A stretch of 64,000 nucleotides of DNA, from NCBI GenBank assembly GCA_963788205.1, contig CAWBGG010000009.1, forward strand, positions 620,001 through 684,000. Reading direction: 5' to 3'. Within the stretch, counting starts at the first letter, position 1. Each line of letters opens with the position of its first letter. The stretch is from CAVVMA01 sp963788205. Its GTDB lineage: Bacteria > Desulfobacterota > Binatia > Binatales > Binataceae. Positions 55,411 to 62,839 of this stretch are shown here, in pieces. The notes beneath the pieces were generated by a model that was not told where the DNA came from, did no database searches, and was given only the letters and a program-made list of their open reading frames with translations. The translations under genes were made by a program, and so were the position numbers.

Positions 55411-55437
55411 CTGGCACTCTCACGATGAGAGTGCTAA
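55411..55437. promoter_or_regulatory. CIRCE operator (HrcA binding site)
   Basis: Minus-strand reading TTAGCACTC, nine-base spacer, GAGTGCCAG; the right-hand half on the plus strand is a perfect GAGTGCTAA and the left half differs from TTAGCACTC at two outer positions (CTGGCACTC). The consensus TTAGCACTC-N9-GAGTGCTAA is the HrcA operator, so the groESL genes are heat-shock controlled by HrcA. hrcA itself is not in the window. Its position immediately upstream of the -35 rather than downstream is slightly unusual. Confidence 0.9.
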
Positions 55438-55539
55438 CGGCCAATTTACACGTATCGGGCACCGATGCCAAGCGGAAATGACCCATAAGAACGGTCGTGC
55501 AGCGATGGCCGTTCCTTGAGGCCTGTGGCAGTCTGGCCT

Positions 55540-55977
55540 ATGGCAAACGAAACCATCCGTCCGATCGCCATCGCGATCGTCCACAATGGCGATCGAATCC
55601 TGGTCTTCGAGGAGCATGATCACGTCAAGCGGCACACGTTCTATCGGCCGCTCGGAGGGGGCGTGGAATTCGGCGAGCGCGGGCACGACGCGGTGGTCCG
55701 TGAAATCCGCGAAGAGATCGGCGCCGAGCTGGTCGATCCGCGCTATCTCGGCACGCTCGAAAACCTGTTTACCCTAAACGGCGAGCGCAAGCATGAGATC
55801 GTCCTGGTTTACGAGGGCGCGCTGGCTAATCGCGCGCTCTATGAAATCGCGACGATGGAAGGGCAGGAGGCGGACGGCTCGAAGTTCAAGGTGCTGTGGA
55901 AGCCGCAGTCGGATTTCGTGGCCGCCGCGACGCTCTATCCCGACGGATTATTGGAGCTCCTGAAGAAGCGCGGCTAG
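55540..55977 (+). CDS. Nudix hydrolase, MutT-like
   Basis: A 145-residue single-domain Nudix hydrolase. The Nudix box is GGGVEFGERGHDAVVREIREEIGAEL (parts GGGVEFGERGHDA and VVREIREEIGAEL), with the catalytic R-E-x2-E-E. YRPLGGG precedes and YLGTLENLF follows. The N-terminus PIAIAIVHNGDRILVFEEHDH starts the fold. ATG 55540 (MANETIRP) is preferred. Pyrophosphate substrate unknown; nucleoside-diphosphate derivatives are typical. Transcribed divergently from groESL, with a gap of about 220 bases between starts. Confidence 0.87.
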   Translation: MANETIRPIAIAIVHNGDRILVFEEHDHVKRHTFYRPLGGGVEFGERGHDAVVREIREEIGAELVDPRYLGTLENLFTLNGERKHEIVLVYEGALANRALYEIATMEGQEADGSKFKVLWKPQSDFVAAATLYPDGLLELLKKRG

Positions 55978-55993
55978 GGCGGCCAATGGCGCG

Positions 55994-56305
55994 TCAGCGG
56001 CGCGGGCGCGAGGTCGACGCGCTCGCGTCAGCGTGGGGGCCTTTCTTGCGCAGTTCCTCGTCGCGATAGCGGCGGTAGAGGATATTCCATTCGGCGCCGC
56101 CTTCGACCACGCCGCGCTTGAGCGAAGCGATCTTGCGCCGCACCAGGGCGTCGATCGCGTCGCCCTTTTCGACGAATTCGGCGATCAGTTCGCGCGCCTG
56201 GCGCAGCGCGAGCGCGAAGTTGTCGATCTCAGCCAGGCCCTCGGCGCGAATCCGGTCGAGTGATTCGCGCGCGAGGTACAGAATCCGCTCTTCGGTCAGC
56301 TTCAT
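55994..56305 (-). CDS. DUF507 family protein
   Basis: A 103-residue DUF507 protein (KLTEERILYLARESLDRI, then VEKGDAIDALVRRKIASLKRGVVEGGAEWNILYRRYRDEELRK, split VEKGDAIDALVRRKIASLK and EWNILYRRYRDEELRKKG). The family is small, helical and typical of deltaproteobacterial-type genomes; its biochemical role is unknown. It is 6 bases downstream of a second, shorter DUF507-like gene, so the two are likely subunits made together. The last residues are Ser/Arg-rich. Confidence 0.83.
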   Translation of the reverse strand: MKLTEERILYLARESLDRIRAEGLAEIDNFALALRQARELIAEFVEKGDAIDALVRRKIASLKRGVVEGGAEWNILYRRYRDEELRKKGPHADASASTSRPRR

Positions 56306-56311
56306 CGGAGC

Positions 56312-56584
56312 TCAGAGCGCGAAGCCGCGCTTGTCGGCCAGGCGCTGCCGAATCATCGAACGCAGCCGGGTCACATCGACGCGCGGATCCTTGCGGGCGA
56401 GGTCTTCGGCCATCTTGTCGGCTTCGTCGTCGATCGCGGCCTCTTGCTGGAAGTTGGCGGACATCATCTCGACCACGCACGCGACCAAGTCGCCGGCGGC
56501 AGCCTTGGGCTTGATGATCGCTCGCGCGATCAGCCCGCGAACCAGGTGATCCGCCAAGGCGTCGATTTCAGCTTCTCGTACCAT
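56312..56584 (-). CDS. Second DUF507-like protein
   Basis: A 90-residue helical protein similar in layout to the downstream DUF507 protein: VREAEIDALADHLVRGLI at the start, AIDDEADKMAEDLARKDPRVDVTRLRS in the middle and MIRQRLADKRGFAL at the end. No enzymatic motif. ATG 56584 is used because the homologous N-terminus starts there; it overlaps the preceding DUF1499 gene by 17 bases. Pairs of DUF507 genes of unequal length are, from memory, common; complex formation is an inference. Confidence 0.72.
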   Translation of the reverse strand: MVREAEIDALADHLVRGLIARAIIKPKAAAGDLVACVVEMMSANFQQEAAIDDEADKMAEDLARKDPRVDVTRLRSMIRQRLADKRGFAL

Positions 56585-57325
56585 TACCCGTACCCGGCGT
56601 GCGGTAGCGCTTCTCCAGTTCCTTATAGAACGTATCGACGCGCGGTTCGAGTGCTTGCTCGAACTCCTCAATATGGCCGATATTCGCTCCGAAGTCTCCG
56701 GGAAACAAGCTCGACTTGGATCGTGAACAGACATACACGCGGTTTTTCAGCGTGACGACGATCCGTATTTCATCCTCGAAGCGCAACAGCCGCGAGGTGT
56801 AGAGGCAATCGAGCGCGGCGTGGGAGGGATCCAGATTTACGATCTTCCATCCGCCGAGCGAGCTGGCGGCTTGCTGTGCGTCGTCGAAGAGCTCTGCGCG
56901 CGGAATCCCCGGATAGCCGTGAGCAACGAGCTCGGGGTAGAAATCTTCTTCATTTGATGCCGAGCCGGGCTGCGGCGGCGGCGCGGCGGCGCCGGCCCGG
57001 GGTGAAGCCGCCTACGATCGGGTTCGAGGGGGGGCACGAACGGGTTGCCGGGCCATCCAAATTCACACTGCACCGAGCCCGATCCGTTGTGGTTGGTGGC
57101 CGCCCAATCGACGGTCAGGAAGTGTTTGATTCGCGCGAGCTTGCCGGGACTGTCGAAGATCGTCACGTTGTTCATCAGCAGGGCCGTTCCGCCGGCCGCG
57201 ACCGCGATCGCCACGATCGAGATGACGACCCCGGTGACTGCGCCGACCGCCCGCCGCACTCGCGGGACGAAGAAGATCACGCCGAGCGCGATTGCAGCGA
57301 CAACAATTTCGGTAATCGGATTCAC
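56568..57325 (-). CDS. Membrane protein with C-terminal DUF1499 domain, frameshifted as read
   Basis: The frame from GTG 57325 encodes two hydrophobic spans (ITEIVVAAIALGVIFFV, GVVISIVAIAVAAGGTALLM) and then FDSPGKLARIKHFLTVDWAATN, typical of the linker in DUF1499 proteins. A run of seven C (plus-strand G at 57028-57034 approximately) precedes a frame change. The continuation EDFYPELVAHGYPGIPRAEL, GWKIVNLDPSHAALDCLY, DEIRIVVTLKNRVYVCSRSKSS, split as DEIRIVVTLKN and RVYVCSRSKSS, then DFGANIGHIEEFEQAL, is the DUF1499 C-terminal part, ending at 56568. A TAG lies in the continuing frame near 57011. Function unknown. Confidence 0.65.
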
Positions 57326-57434
57326 GCTAGTCCAACTCGCGATTGCCGCCGGCGCTTGCCGCCATTGCGGCCCGAAAGGCAACCGGCGCGGCCGATACGA
57401 CCGCGCCGGTCAGACAGCTCAAATTGGCGCGCGC

Positions 57435-59297
57435 TCAAGCCGGTGCGGCTGCGAACTCTCCGCCGTCGCCGCGCAGGATCGCGTCGAAACGGCCGCCGAG
57501 GTATTGGCGGCGGGCCTCATCGTCGGTGATCACGGCGCGCCGGACGTCGCGGCGGCGAATCTGCCAGATCCCGCCGACCATCGGATGGCGTCCCAGCCGG
57601 TAGCTGGTGAAATAGTAGATGAACTGACGCATGCTGGACAGCCGCGCCTCGGCGCTGAGGCCGCGCCCGCCCGCGACGGTGAAAACCGTATGCAGCAGCC
57701 GGCCCACCGTATAGAAGCCGTTGGACGCCTCGCGATACGCGCGCATCCAGGCGTTCTTGTCGAGGCGATCGTGCTTGAGCGTCACGTGCTGGGAGTCGAG
57801 CTGGTTGAAGTCCCAGTCGATGATCGCGTTTTCCTTGGTAAAGCGAATCTGGTCTTCGGTGCCGGGCAGCGGGGTCATGATGAAGAACGAGACGATATCG
57901 AAACGGAGCTTGCGCAGCACCCGCGCCGCGATCCGCCCGCAATCGGGACCGTCGAACGGAAAGCCCAGCATGTAGCCGGCATGGACTCCGACTCCCGCGC
58001 GATGCCAGTTGTCGACCACGCGGCGGTACTTGTTGTAGACGCGTGCCTGGGCTTCCTCGAGGCTGAAGCGATGGCGCCGGTCGTCGGTGTTCTGGTACTT
58101 GGTCGCGGAGTTGAGATTGTCGGGATTAAGCGACTCGATGCCGACGAAAGCCTCGTAGCATCCGGCCTTGGCCGCCAACTCCACGAAGCGGCGGCTGCGC
58201 TTGTGCTTGGGGCTGTCGGTCTCGCCCTCGGCGATATTGGCGTAGCACGAGGCGTCAACATCGACCTGCATCATGAAGGAAAGCTTGGGAAATTCCTTTT
58301 TCACTTCGCACAGGCCGGTGAGGATCTCTTCCCAGCGCGGGCTGCGGAAGAAGTCGTCATCGACCAGGAACAGCGTCTCGATTTTGTGAAAACGCGCCGC
58401 GTCGCGCACCCAGGCCACCACCGCTTCGGGCTCGCGCGAGCGCATCGTGCGCCCCATCACGTTCTTCACGCTGCAATACGAGCAGGTGAACGGGCATCCG
58501 CGCGAAGTGTCGAGCGTGGTCATGCTGGGACTGACGAAGCGGCTCAGGTAGCGATCATCGAGCGTCGGCAGCTGCGCCTCGGTGATCATCGGCACGATAA
58601 TATCGTCGCGGCCGGTCTTGGCCCGGATACCCTCGGTCACCGAGTAATGCGGCTGGAGCTCGGCGCGCAGGAAGTCTTCGATGATCGTGGCCCACAGATT
58701 CTCGGCCTCGCCCGCGACGGTGGTGACGCCGCAACTGTTCAGGAACTTGACGGAGTCCGGGTAGCCGCTGATGTGGAACCCGCCCATCATGGTGGTCACG
58801 CCATGAGCGACGAATTGCAGGGCGAGGTCGCGTCCGCGCGGATACTGGTTGGACTGCACCCCGGCCATCCCGATCAACAGCTCGACGCCGTCTTCGCGGG
58901 CCTTGTCCTTGATCGCCTTGATCGTGTCGGCGCTGACGAGTCCGTCGCAGAGCTCGTCCCACAAGATCGTTTCCAAAAAGACGTTGCGCTCTGCGGCGTA
59001 GCGCTTGTTCAAGGCGTCGTTCAACGATTTGAGCACGGTCAGCGTGTTATTGGGCTGCACGCCGTAGCGGTAGATCTGCACGTAGCCTTCCTCGTCGTAG
59101 CGGGAAGGCTTGATGAAATAAACCCTGACAATCCGGGATAATTCGGGTTTCATCGCGCCGTTTTCGAGCGCGGTCTGGCTGGCGGTGAGCTGCAGGCTGA
59201 GCGGCCGCTCGCCACCGTAGCGGTTGCGCCCGATAAACATGTAGCCGAAGATTCCGAGTCCGATGATCACGCCGGACAAGCAAGTAAGTAGAAGCAT
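57435..59297 (-). CDS. Membrane-anchored B12-binding/radical SAM-type protein
   Basis: A 620-residue protein. Residues 2-22 form a transmembrane anchor (LLLTCLSGVIIGLGIFGYMFI). Residues about 55-230 look like a B12-binding-type Rossmann region (IGMAGVQSNQYPRGRDLALQF, split IGMAGVQSN and GRDLALQF; VTTMMGGFHISGYPDSV, split likewise). The radical SAM cluster is Cys268-x3-Cys272-x2-Cys275 in GCPFTCSYC, followed by VDDDFFRSPRWEE and GIESLNPDNLNS. The C-terminal 170 residues are unassigned. Reaction unknown; methylation or rearrangement of a membrane lipid or its precursor is a guess from the anchor. It stands alone, divergent in orientation from nothing and upstream of the DUF1499 gene. Confidence 0.8.
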   Translation of the reverse strand: MLLLTCLSGVIIGLGIFGYMFIGRNRYGGERPLSLQLTASQTALENGAMKPELSRIVRVYFIKPSRYDEEGYVQIYRYGVQPNNTLTVLKSLNDALNKRYAAERNVFLETILWDELCDGLVSADTIKAIKDKAREDGVELLIGMAGVQSNQYPRGRDLALQFVAHGVTTMMGGFHISGYPDSVKFLNSCGVTTVAGEAENLWATIIEDFLRAELQPHYSVTEGIRAKTGRDDIIVPMITEAQLPTLDDRYLSRFVSPSMTTLDTSRGCPFTCSYCSVKNVMGRTMRSREPEAVVAWVRDAARFHKIETLFLVDDDFFRSPRWEEILTGLCEVKKEFPKLSFMMQVDVDASCYANIAEGETDSPKHKRSRRFVELAAKAGCYEAFVGIESLNPDNLNSATKYQNTDDRRHRFSLEEAQARVYNKYRRVVDNWHRAGVGVHAGYMLGFPFDGPDCGRIAARVLRKLRFDIVSFFIMTPLPGTEDQIRFTKENAIIDWDFNQLDSQHVTLKHDRLDKNAWMRAYREASNGFYTVGRLLHTVFTVAGGRGLSAEARLSSMRQFIYYFTSYRLGRHPMVGGIWQIRRRDVRRAVITDDEARRQYLGGRFDAILRGDGGEFAAAPA

Positions 59298-59678
59298 CGT
59301 TATTTCCTCTTTCCCGACCTCACTGAGGTCGCAGGCGACCTCGAAAACTCACCCTCCAGGCGCCGTCTAACCGAGCGGTCAGACTCCCGGATCGTAACAG
59401 GAATAACTAATCTCGACCGGGGGAGTCAACCTTTCGCGTCGGGGAGGCGTTCATCGCGCCGTCATGGTGCGGAAGGATCCACAGGAAACGAGGTTTTTTG
59501 CGTCGCCGCTGAGGGCCGCCGATTGACGCTCAGGCTTCACCTGCCTGCTCTATCCGCGTCGCGATAGGCGCTGGTGTCCTCGATCGAGGGGCCACGCTCT
59601 GCTCCTCGCGCCAGACCGGAGACTCTGCCACCCGCCACTATAGGATCTTGGCCCAGTCTATCTCGAGGCCGGCGGCCC
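59298..59678. other. Intergenic region, no supported gene
   Basis: A 381-base gap between the minus-strand type IIG gene and the minus-strand radical SAM gene. It holds a short GACCTCACTGAGGTC palindrome at about 59317-59331, followed by a further GACCTCG, and otherwise shows only short, non-homologous open frames on both strands. No tRNA, CRISPR or terminator with T-run was seen. Confidence 0.6.
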
Positions 59679-62600
59679 TCAGCTCGCGGCGCCCGCTCCC
59701 TCCACTAGCGCGATCTCTTGGGCCGTCAGGTCGTACAGGTCGTACACCAGCCGGTCAATCTCGGCGTCAGTCGCATCGATCTGGCGCTGAGTAACGGTCT
59801 TCTGCGCGGCTGACTTGGCCGCGCCAACTTGTCTACTCAAGGCGAGCATCGATTCGACCAACTTCACCATGCGGTCATGGGCGGCTTTGTCCTTCGCGTT
59901 GGTGAAGTCAATCGGGCGGATCGGAAGCAGCTCGACGAATTGTTTATTGGCCGCGAAATAGCCACCGTGAAAGGTCGTTGTCACCTGCTTCAAGTAGAAA
60001 TCCAGTAAGCGCGAGTTCAATAGCCCGCAAAGGTACTCCAGGCTCCTCGCCTTACCGTTGGTGGTGATCCCATAGCCGCCGGTCGTCACATTGATGAAAT
60101 AGAAGTTGTCCTCCCGGTCGAGGTAGGCGGCAAGCTCGGTAATCATGTATGGAATCATAAGTTTCGGCTGTTCCCACATGCCGAGGTTCTGTGTTCGCCC
60201 GAAGCGATACCATTGAGCGTCCTTGAACTTCCCCTTCTCGCGGGCCGCCAACAAATCGCGGTTGCGGTTCAGATATCTCCAGGCCAGAGGGAAATACTCC
60301 TTCATCTCCTCTGGCGAAAAAAGCCGCGCTTCACATTCGTTCACTTCGTAAGGGAATAGCACCAGGGCCGTGGATGTGGCGCTGTAGCGTCCGACGCTTC
60401 CGCTTCGGACAACGCGCTTTAGGATCGCCGATTCGATCAAGACCGGTTCGCCAAGTTCGGCGGAGGCTACCGGCGTTGTGCCTTTTCGGCTCGGCTCGAA
60501 CTCTTTGAACAGGTAAACGGTGTCGGCGCTCGTGATTGGTCCCTGATATATTCGGCTCGCCACGTCGCCGAGTCTCAAAGGCATCTTGGCGAGTCGCTCA
60601 AAGAGGGCTGCGCCATCGCCAATGGCGAAATTCCACTCCGACGCGGTGACATGTTTGGCCTTGACGGCGCCTTCGGTTCCCGCACCGCTAGCTCGCCATG
60701 CAGCCAGATCAGCGATTTTGAGAACGCGACATTGCGCACTGGGCGATTTGCTCAGAAAAAGCAGGCAGGTGTAGGTTGTCGCACCGTCGAAAACTTGTTG
60801 GTCGCCAAATTGGACGACGTGCGAAAGGTGCTTTCCCTTGGCGATGATTGCCCGCACCGGCTCGCCGTATTGCGAGTTGAAAAACTTGTGAGGACAGATC
60901 AAGCCGAGCTGGCCATTGGGATTCAGCAGGTTCAAGCCCTGCTCGATGAAAACAACGTAGATGTCATAACTGCCCGTCGCGCCAGCTTTGAATAGCTCCT
61001 TGTAGATTTCGACTTCCAGCGGCGCCCATTCCTTCATCGTCTGAATGCGAATGTACGGGGGGTTGCCGATGACGCAGTCAAAACCTCCGGCCTTGATCGC
61101 ATCGGGAAAGCCTTGCTTCCAGTCAAATGGGTTGACCCGTTTCATTTCCTCGGCCGCTGGAAACATCCTCCCGCTGAAATAATCCGGCCCGATCAGGGAA
61201 TTGCCGCACTTGATGTTATCGGCCAGGTTTGGCAGGGCGCGGTCGCCGAAGGGAAGCTGGCTCAAGGAAAGGCTCTGGTCAGTCTCGCCTTCCAGCACCT
61301 TCAACAGCAGGGAGAGCTTGGTCACTTCCACGGCCTGCGAGTCGATGTCCACGCCAAAGATATGTGTAGTGAGAATTCGTTTCTTTTCCTCGATGGTCAG
61401 CCTCCATTGACCGTTGCGGGAATCTTTGTAAGTGGCCTTCTTGAAGGCTTCCGGCCTATGTTCACTGTACCAATTCAGGCAGTGGTCCAGGAGACAACGG
61501 TATGCGCCCAACAGGAACGAGCCGCTTCCGCAAGCCATGTCCAGGACGCGGAAAGGTGGCTTGCCTTTGGAGCCAGCCAGTTGAGCCGGGCTTCGCCCTT
61601 CGATCTGCCTGCCGACGGTGTGCTTGACGATGTACTCGACAATGTAGGCCGGGGTATAGTACACGCCGCCGGCCTTACGCACCTCGGGCTTTTCCTCAAT
61701 CTTGGCTTGGTGACCTGCCGTTAACCGAATCACCTTGCCCAAGAACCGCTCATAGACGGTCCCAAGGATTTCGACGGGCAGGATGCCGAAGTGGTAGGGC
61801 GAGCCGTGGACGAAATAGAGACTTTGGAGAATGTGTATGAAAACCTTGTCGTCTACCGAAAGCTTGGGCGTGATCCGGTCGGGCTCTTCTGATACACCGC
61901 TTTCCTTCTGGAAATGAAAAAGCCCGGAGTTGTATTTCTGGTCGGCCCGGCGGCAGAGCTCGCGCATGAAGCGAGGATAGATGTCGGATCGTTCGCACAA
62001 CTTCAGGAGTTGCTCGTAAGGTTCCAGCCCTCGGTCTTCCGCCATGCGAAGGAACACCACGCGGTCGATCGTCAGTTGCACGGCGGCGTTTAGGTCGTCC
62101 GACGAGAGGCCCATGTTCCGAAGGGCCATGTTCCGGGCCAGCGCGTCCCGCCAGCCCTCGATTTCCTTCAAAAACTCTACGTCCACTTCAGACGTGCCGC
62201 TCTTTCGCTTGGACGCAGCGTACTGGTCAAATGCTCCGGACCAAACGGCTTCGCGGGAAAATACGTCCCACAACTCGCTCCAACGGTCAGGGTATTCGTC
62301 GAAGCGGAAATGCTGGATTCTGGCGTGGCTCGCCTTGTCACTGGGGCGCGGGCGTGCAGTGCAATCGTAAACGCCGAGTTCCTCAAAGTCGGTGAGAATG
62401 GACAACGCGAGCTTGGCGCTCCATCCATACCGGCGAAGCTGGAAGGCAGGAGCCGGGTCCGAGCCGATGTTCACACCGCACTTCTTGGCTTCGGCGTAGA
62501 ACTTCGGGAGAGTGCCGACGCGGAAGGTGTAGTCCGGCGCCTTCTGTTGCCCTTCCACGTCCAAGGTGTCTTCGGGGACAACCTCGCGGTACTGGGGCGC

Positions 62601-62774
62601 AATCATCGCCTTGTTGCGGACGTCCCAGCCTAGAGCTTCAAAGAGAGGGTCAATCAGCGATTGGCGGACGTGGGCTTCCTTGACGCCGGGGGCGAGGAAC
62701 GCCTGGCGGTTGGTGGCAAAGTACTGGCATAGGGCCGCGACTTCTGCTTTGCCTTGATCAATTGTTTTGCTCAT
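59679..62774 (-). CDS. Type IIG restriction-modification enzyme (Eco57I/BREX-PglX-like)
   Basis: A 1031-residue single-chain restriction and DNA adenine-methyltransferase candidate. The N-terminal nuclease has P80-D81 and E95-A-K97 (APDYTF, FYAEAKK), a PD-(D/E)xK site. The methyltransferase shows motif X-like GVYYTPAYIVEYIV (370-383), motif I DMACGSGSF (412-420) and motif IV NPPY (571-574). A specificity region follows (TYTCLLFL to NFYFINVTTGGYGIT, FHGGYFAANKQF). ATG 62774, preceded by GGCGGGGG, is chosen over an upstream in-frame ATG. No separate methylase or specificity gene flanks it. Base composition is somewhat AT-richer than neighbours, suggesting acquisition. Confidence 0.88.
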   Translation of the reverse strand: MSKTIDQGKAEVAALCQYFATNRQAFLAPGVKEAHVRQSLIDPLFEALGWDVRNKAMIAPQYREVVPEDTLDVEGQQKAPDYTFRVGTLPKFYAEAKKCGVNIGSDPAPAFQLRRYGWSAKLALSILTDFEELGVYDCTARPRPSDKASHARIQHFRFDEYPDRWSELWDVFSREAVWSGAFDQYAASKRKSGTSEVDVEFLKEIEGWRDALARNMALRNMGLSSDDLNAAVQLTIDRVVFLRMAEDRGLEPYEQLLKLCERSDIYPRFMRELCRRADQKYNSGLFHFQKESGVSEEPDRITPKLSVDDKVFIHILQSLYFVHGSPYHFGILPVEILGTVYERFLGKVIRLTAGHQAKIEEKPEVRKAGGVYYTPAYIVEYIVKHTVGRQIEGRSPAQLAGSKGKPPFRVLDMACGSGSFLLGAYRCLLDHCLNWYSEHRPEAFKKATYKDSRNGQWRLTIEEKKRILTTHIFGVDIDSQAVEVTKLSLLLKVLEGETDQSLSLSQLPFGDRALPNLADNIKCGNSLIGPDYFSGRMFPAAEEMKRVNPFDWKQGFPDAIKAGGFDCVIGNPPYIRIQTMKEWAPLEVEIYKELFKAGATGSYDIYVVFIEQGLNLLNPNGQLGLICPHKFFNSQYGEPVRAIIAKGKHLSHVVQFGDQQVFDGATTYTCLLFLSKSPSAQCRVLKIADLAAWRASGAGTEGAVKAKHVTASEWNFAIGDGAALFERLAKMPLRLGDVASRIYQGPITSADTVYLFKEFEPSRKGTTPVASAELGEPVLIESAILKRVVRSGSVGRYSATSTALVLFPYEVNECEARLFSPEEMKEYFPLAWRYLNRNRDLLAAREKGKFKDAQWYRFGRTQNLGMWEQPKLMIPYMITELAAYLDREDNFYFINVTTGGYGITTNGKARSLEYLCGLLNSRLLDFYLKQVTTTFHGGYFAANKQFVELLPIRPIDFTNAKDKAAHDRMVKLVESMLALSRQVGAAKSAAQKTVTQRQIDATDAEIDRLVYDLYDLTAQEIALVEGAGAAS

Positions 62775-62839
62775 CCCCCGCCTGCTCCGCCTCGGTTCCG
62801 CCACGCCATCAAGGAACCGCGCCTCTATCGCGAGGCCAT

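Noticed and set aside
57045..59141. A plus-strand open frame of about 700 codons opposite the radical SAM gene
   Set aside because: Composition and low-complexity His/Arg/Ala content are those of a shadow; the minus-strand frame has the full radical SAM motif set.
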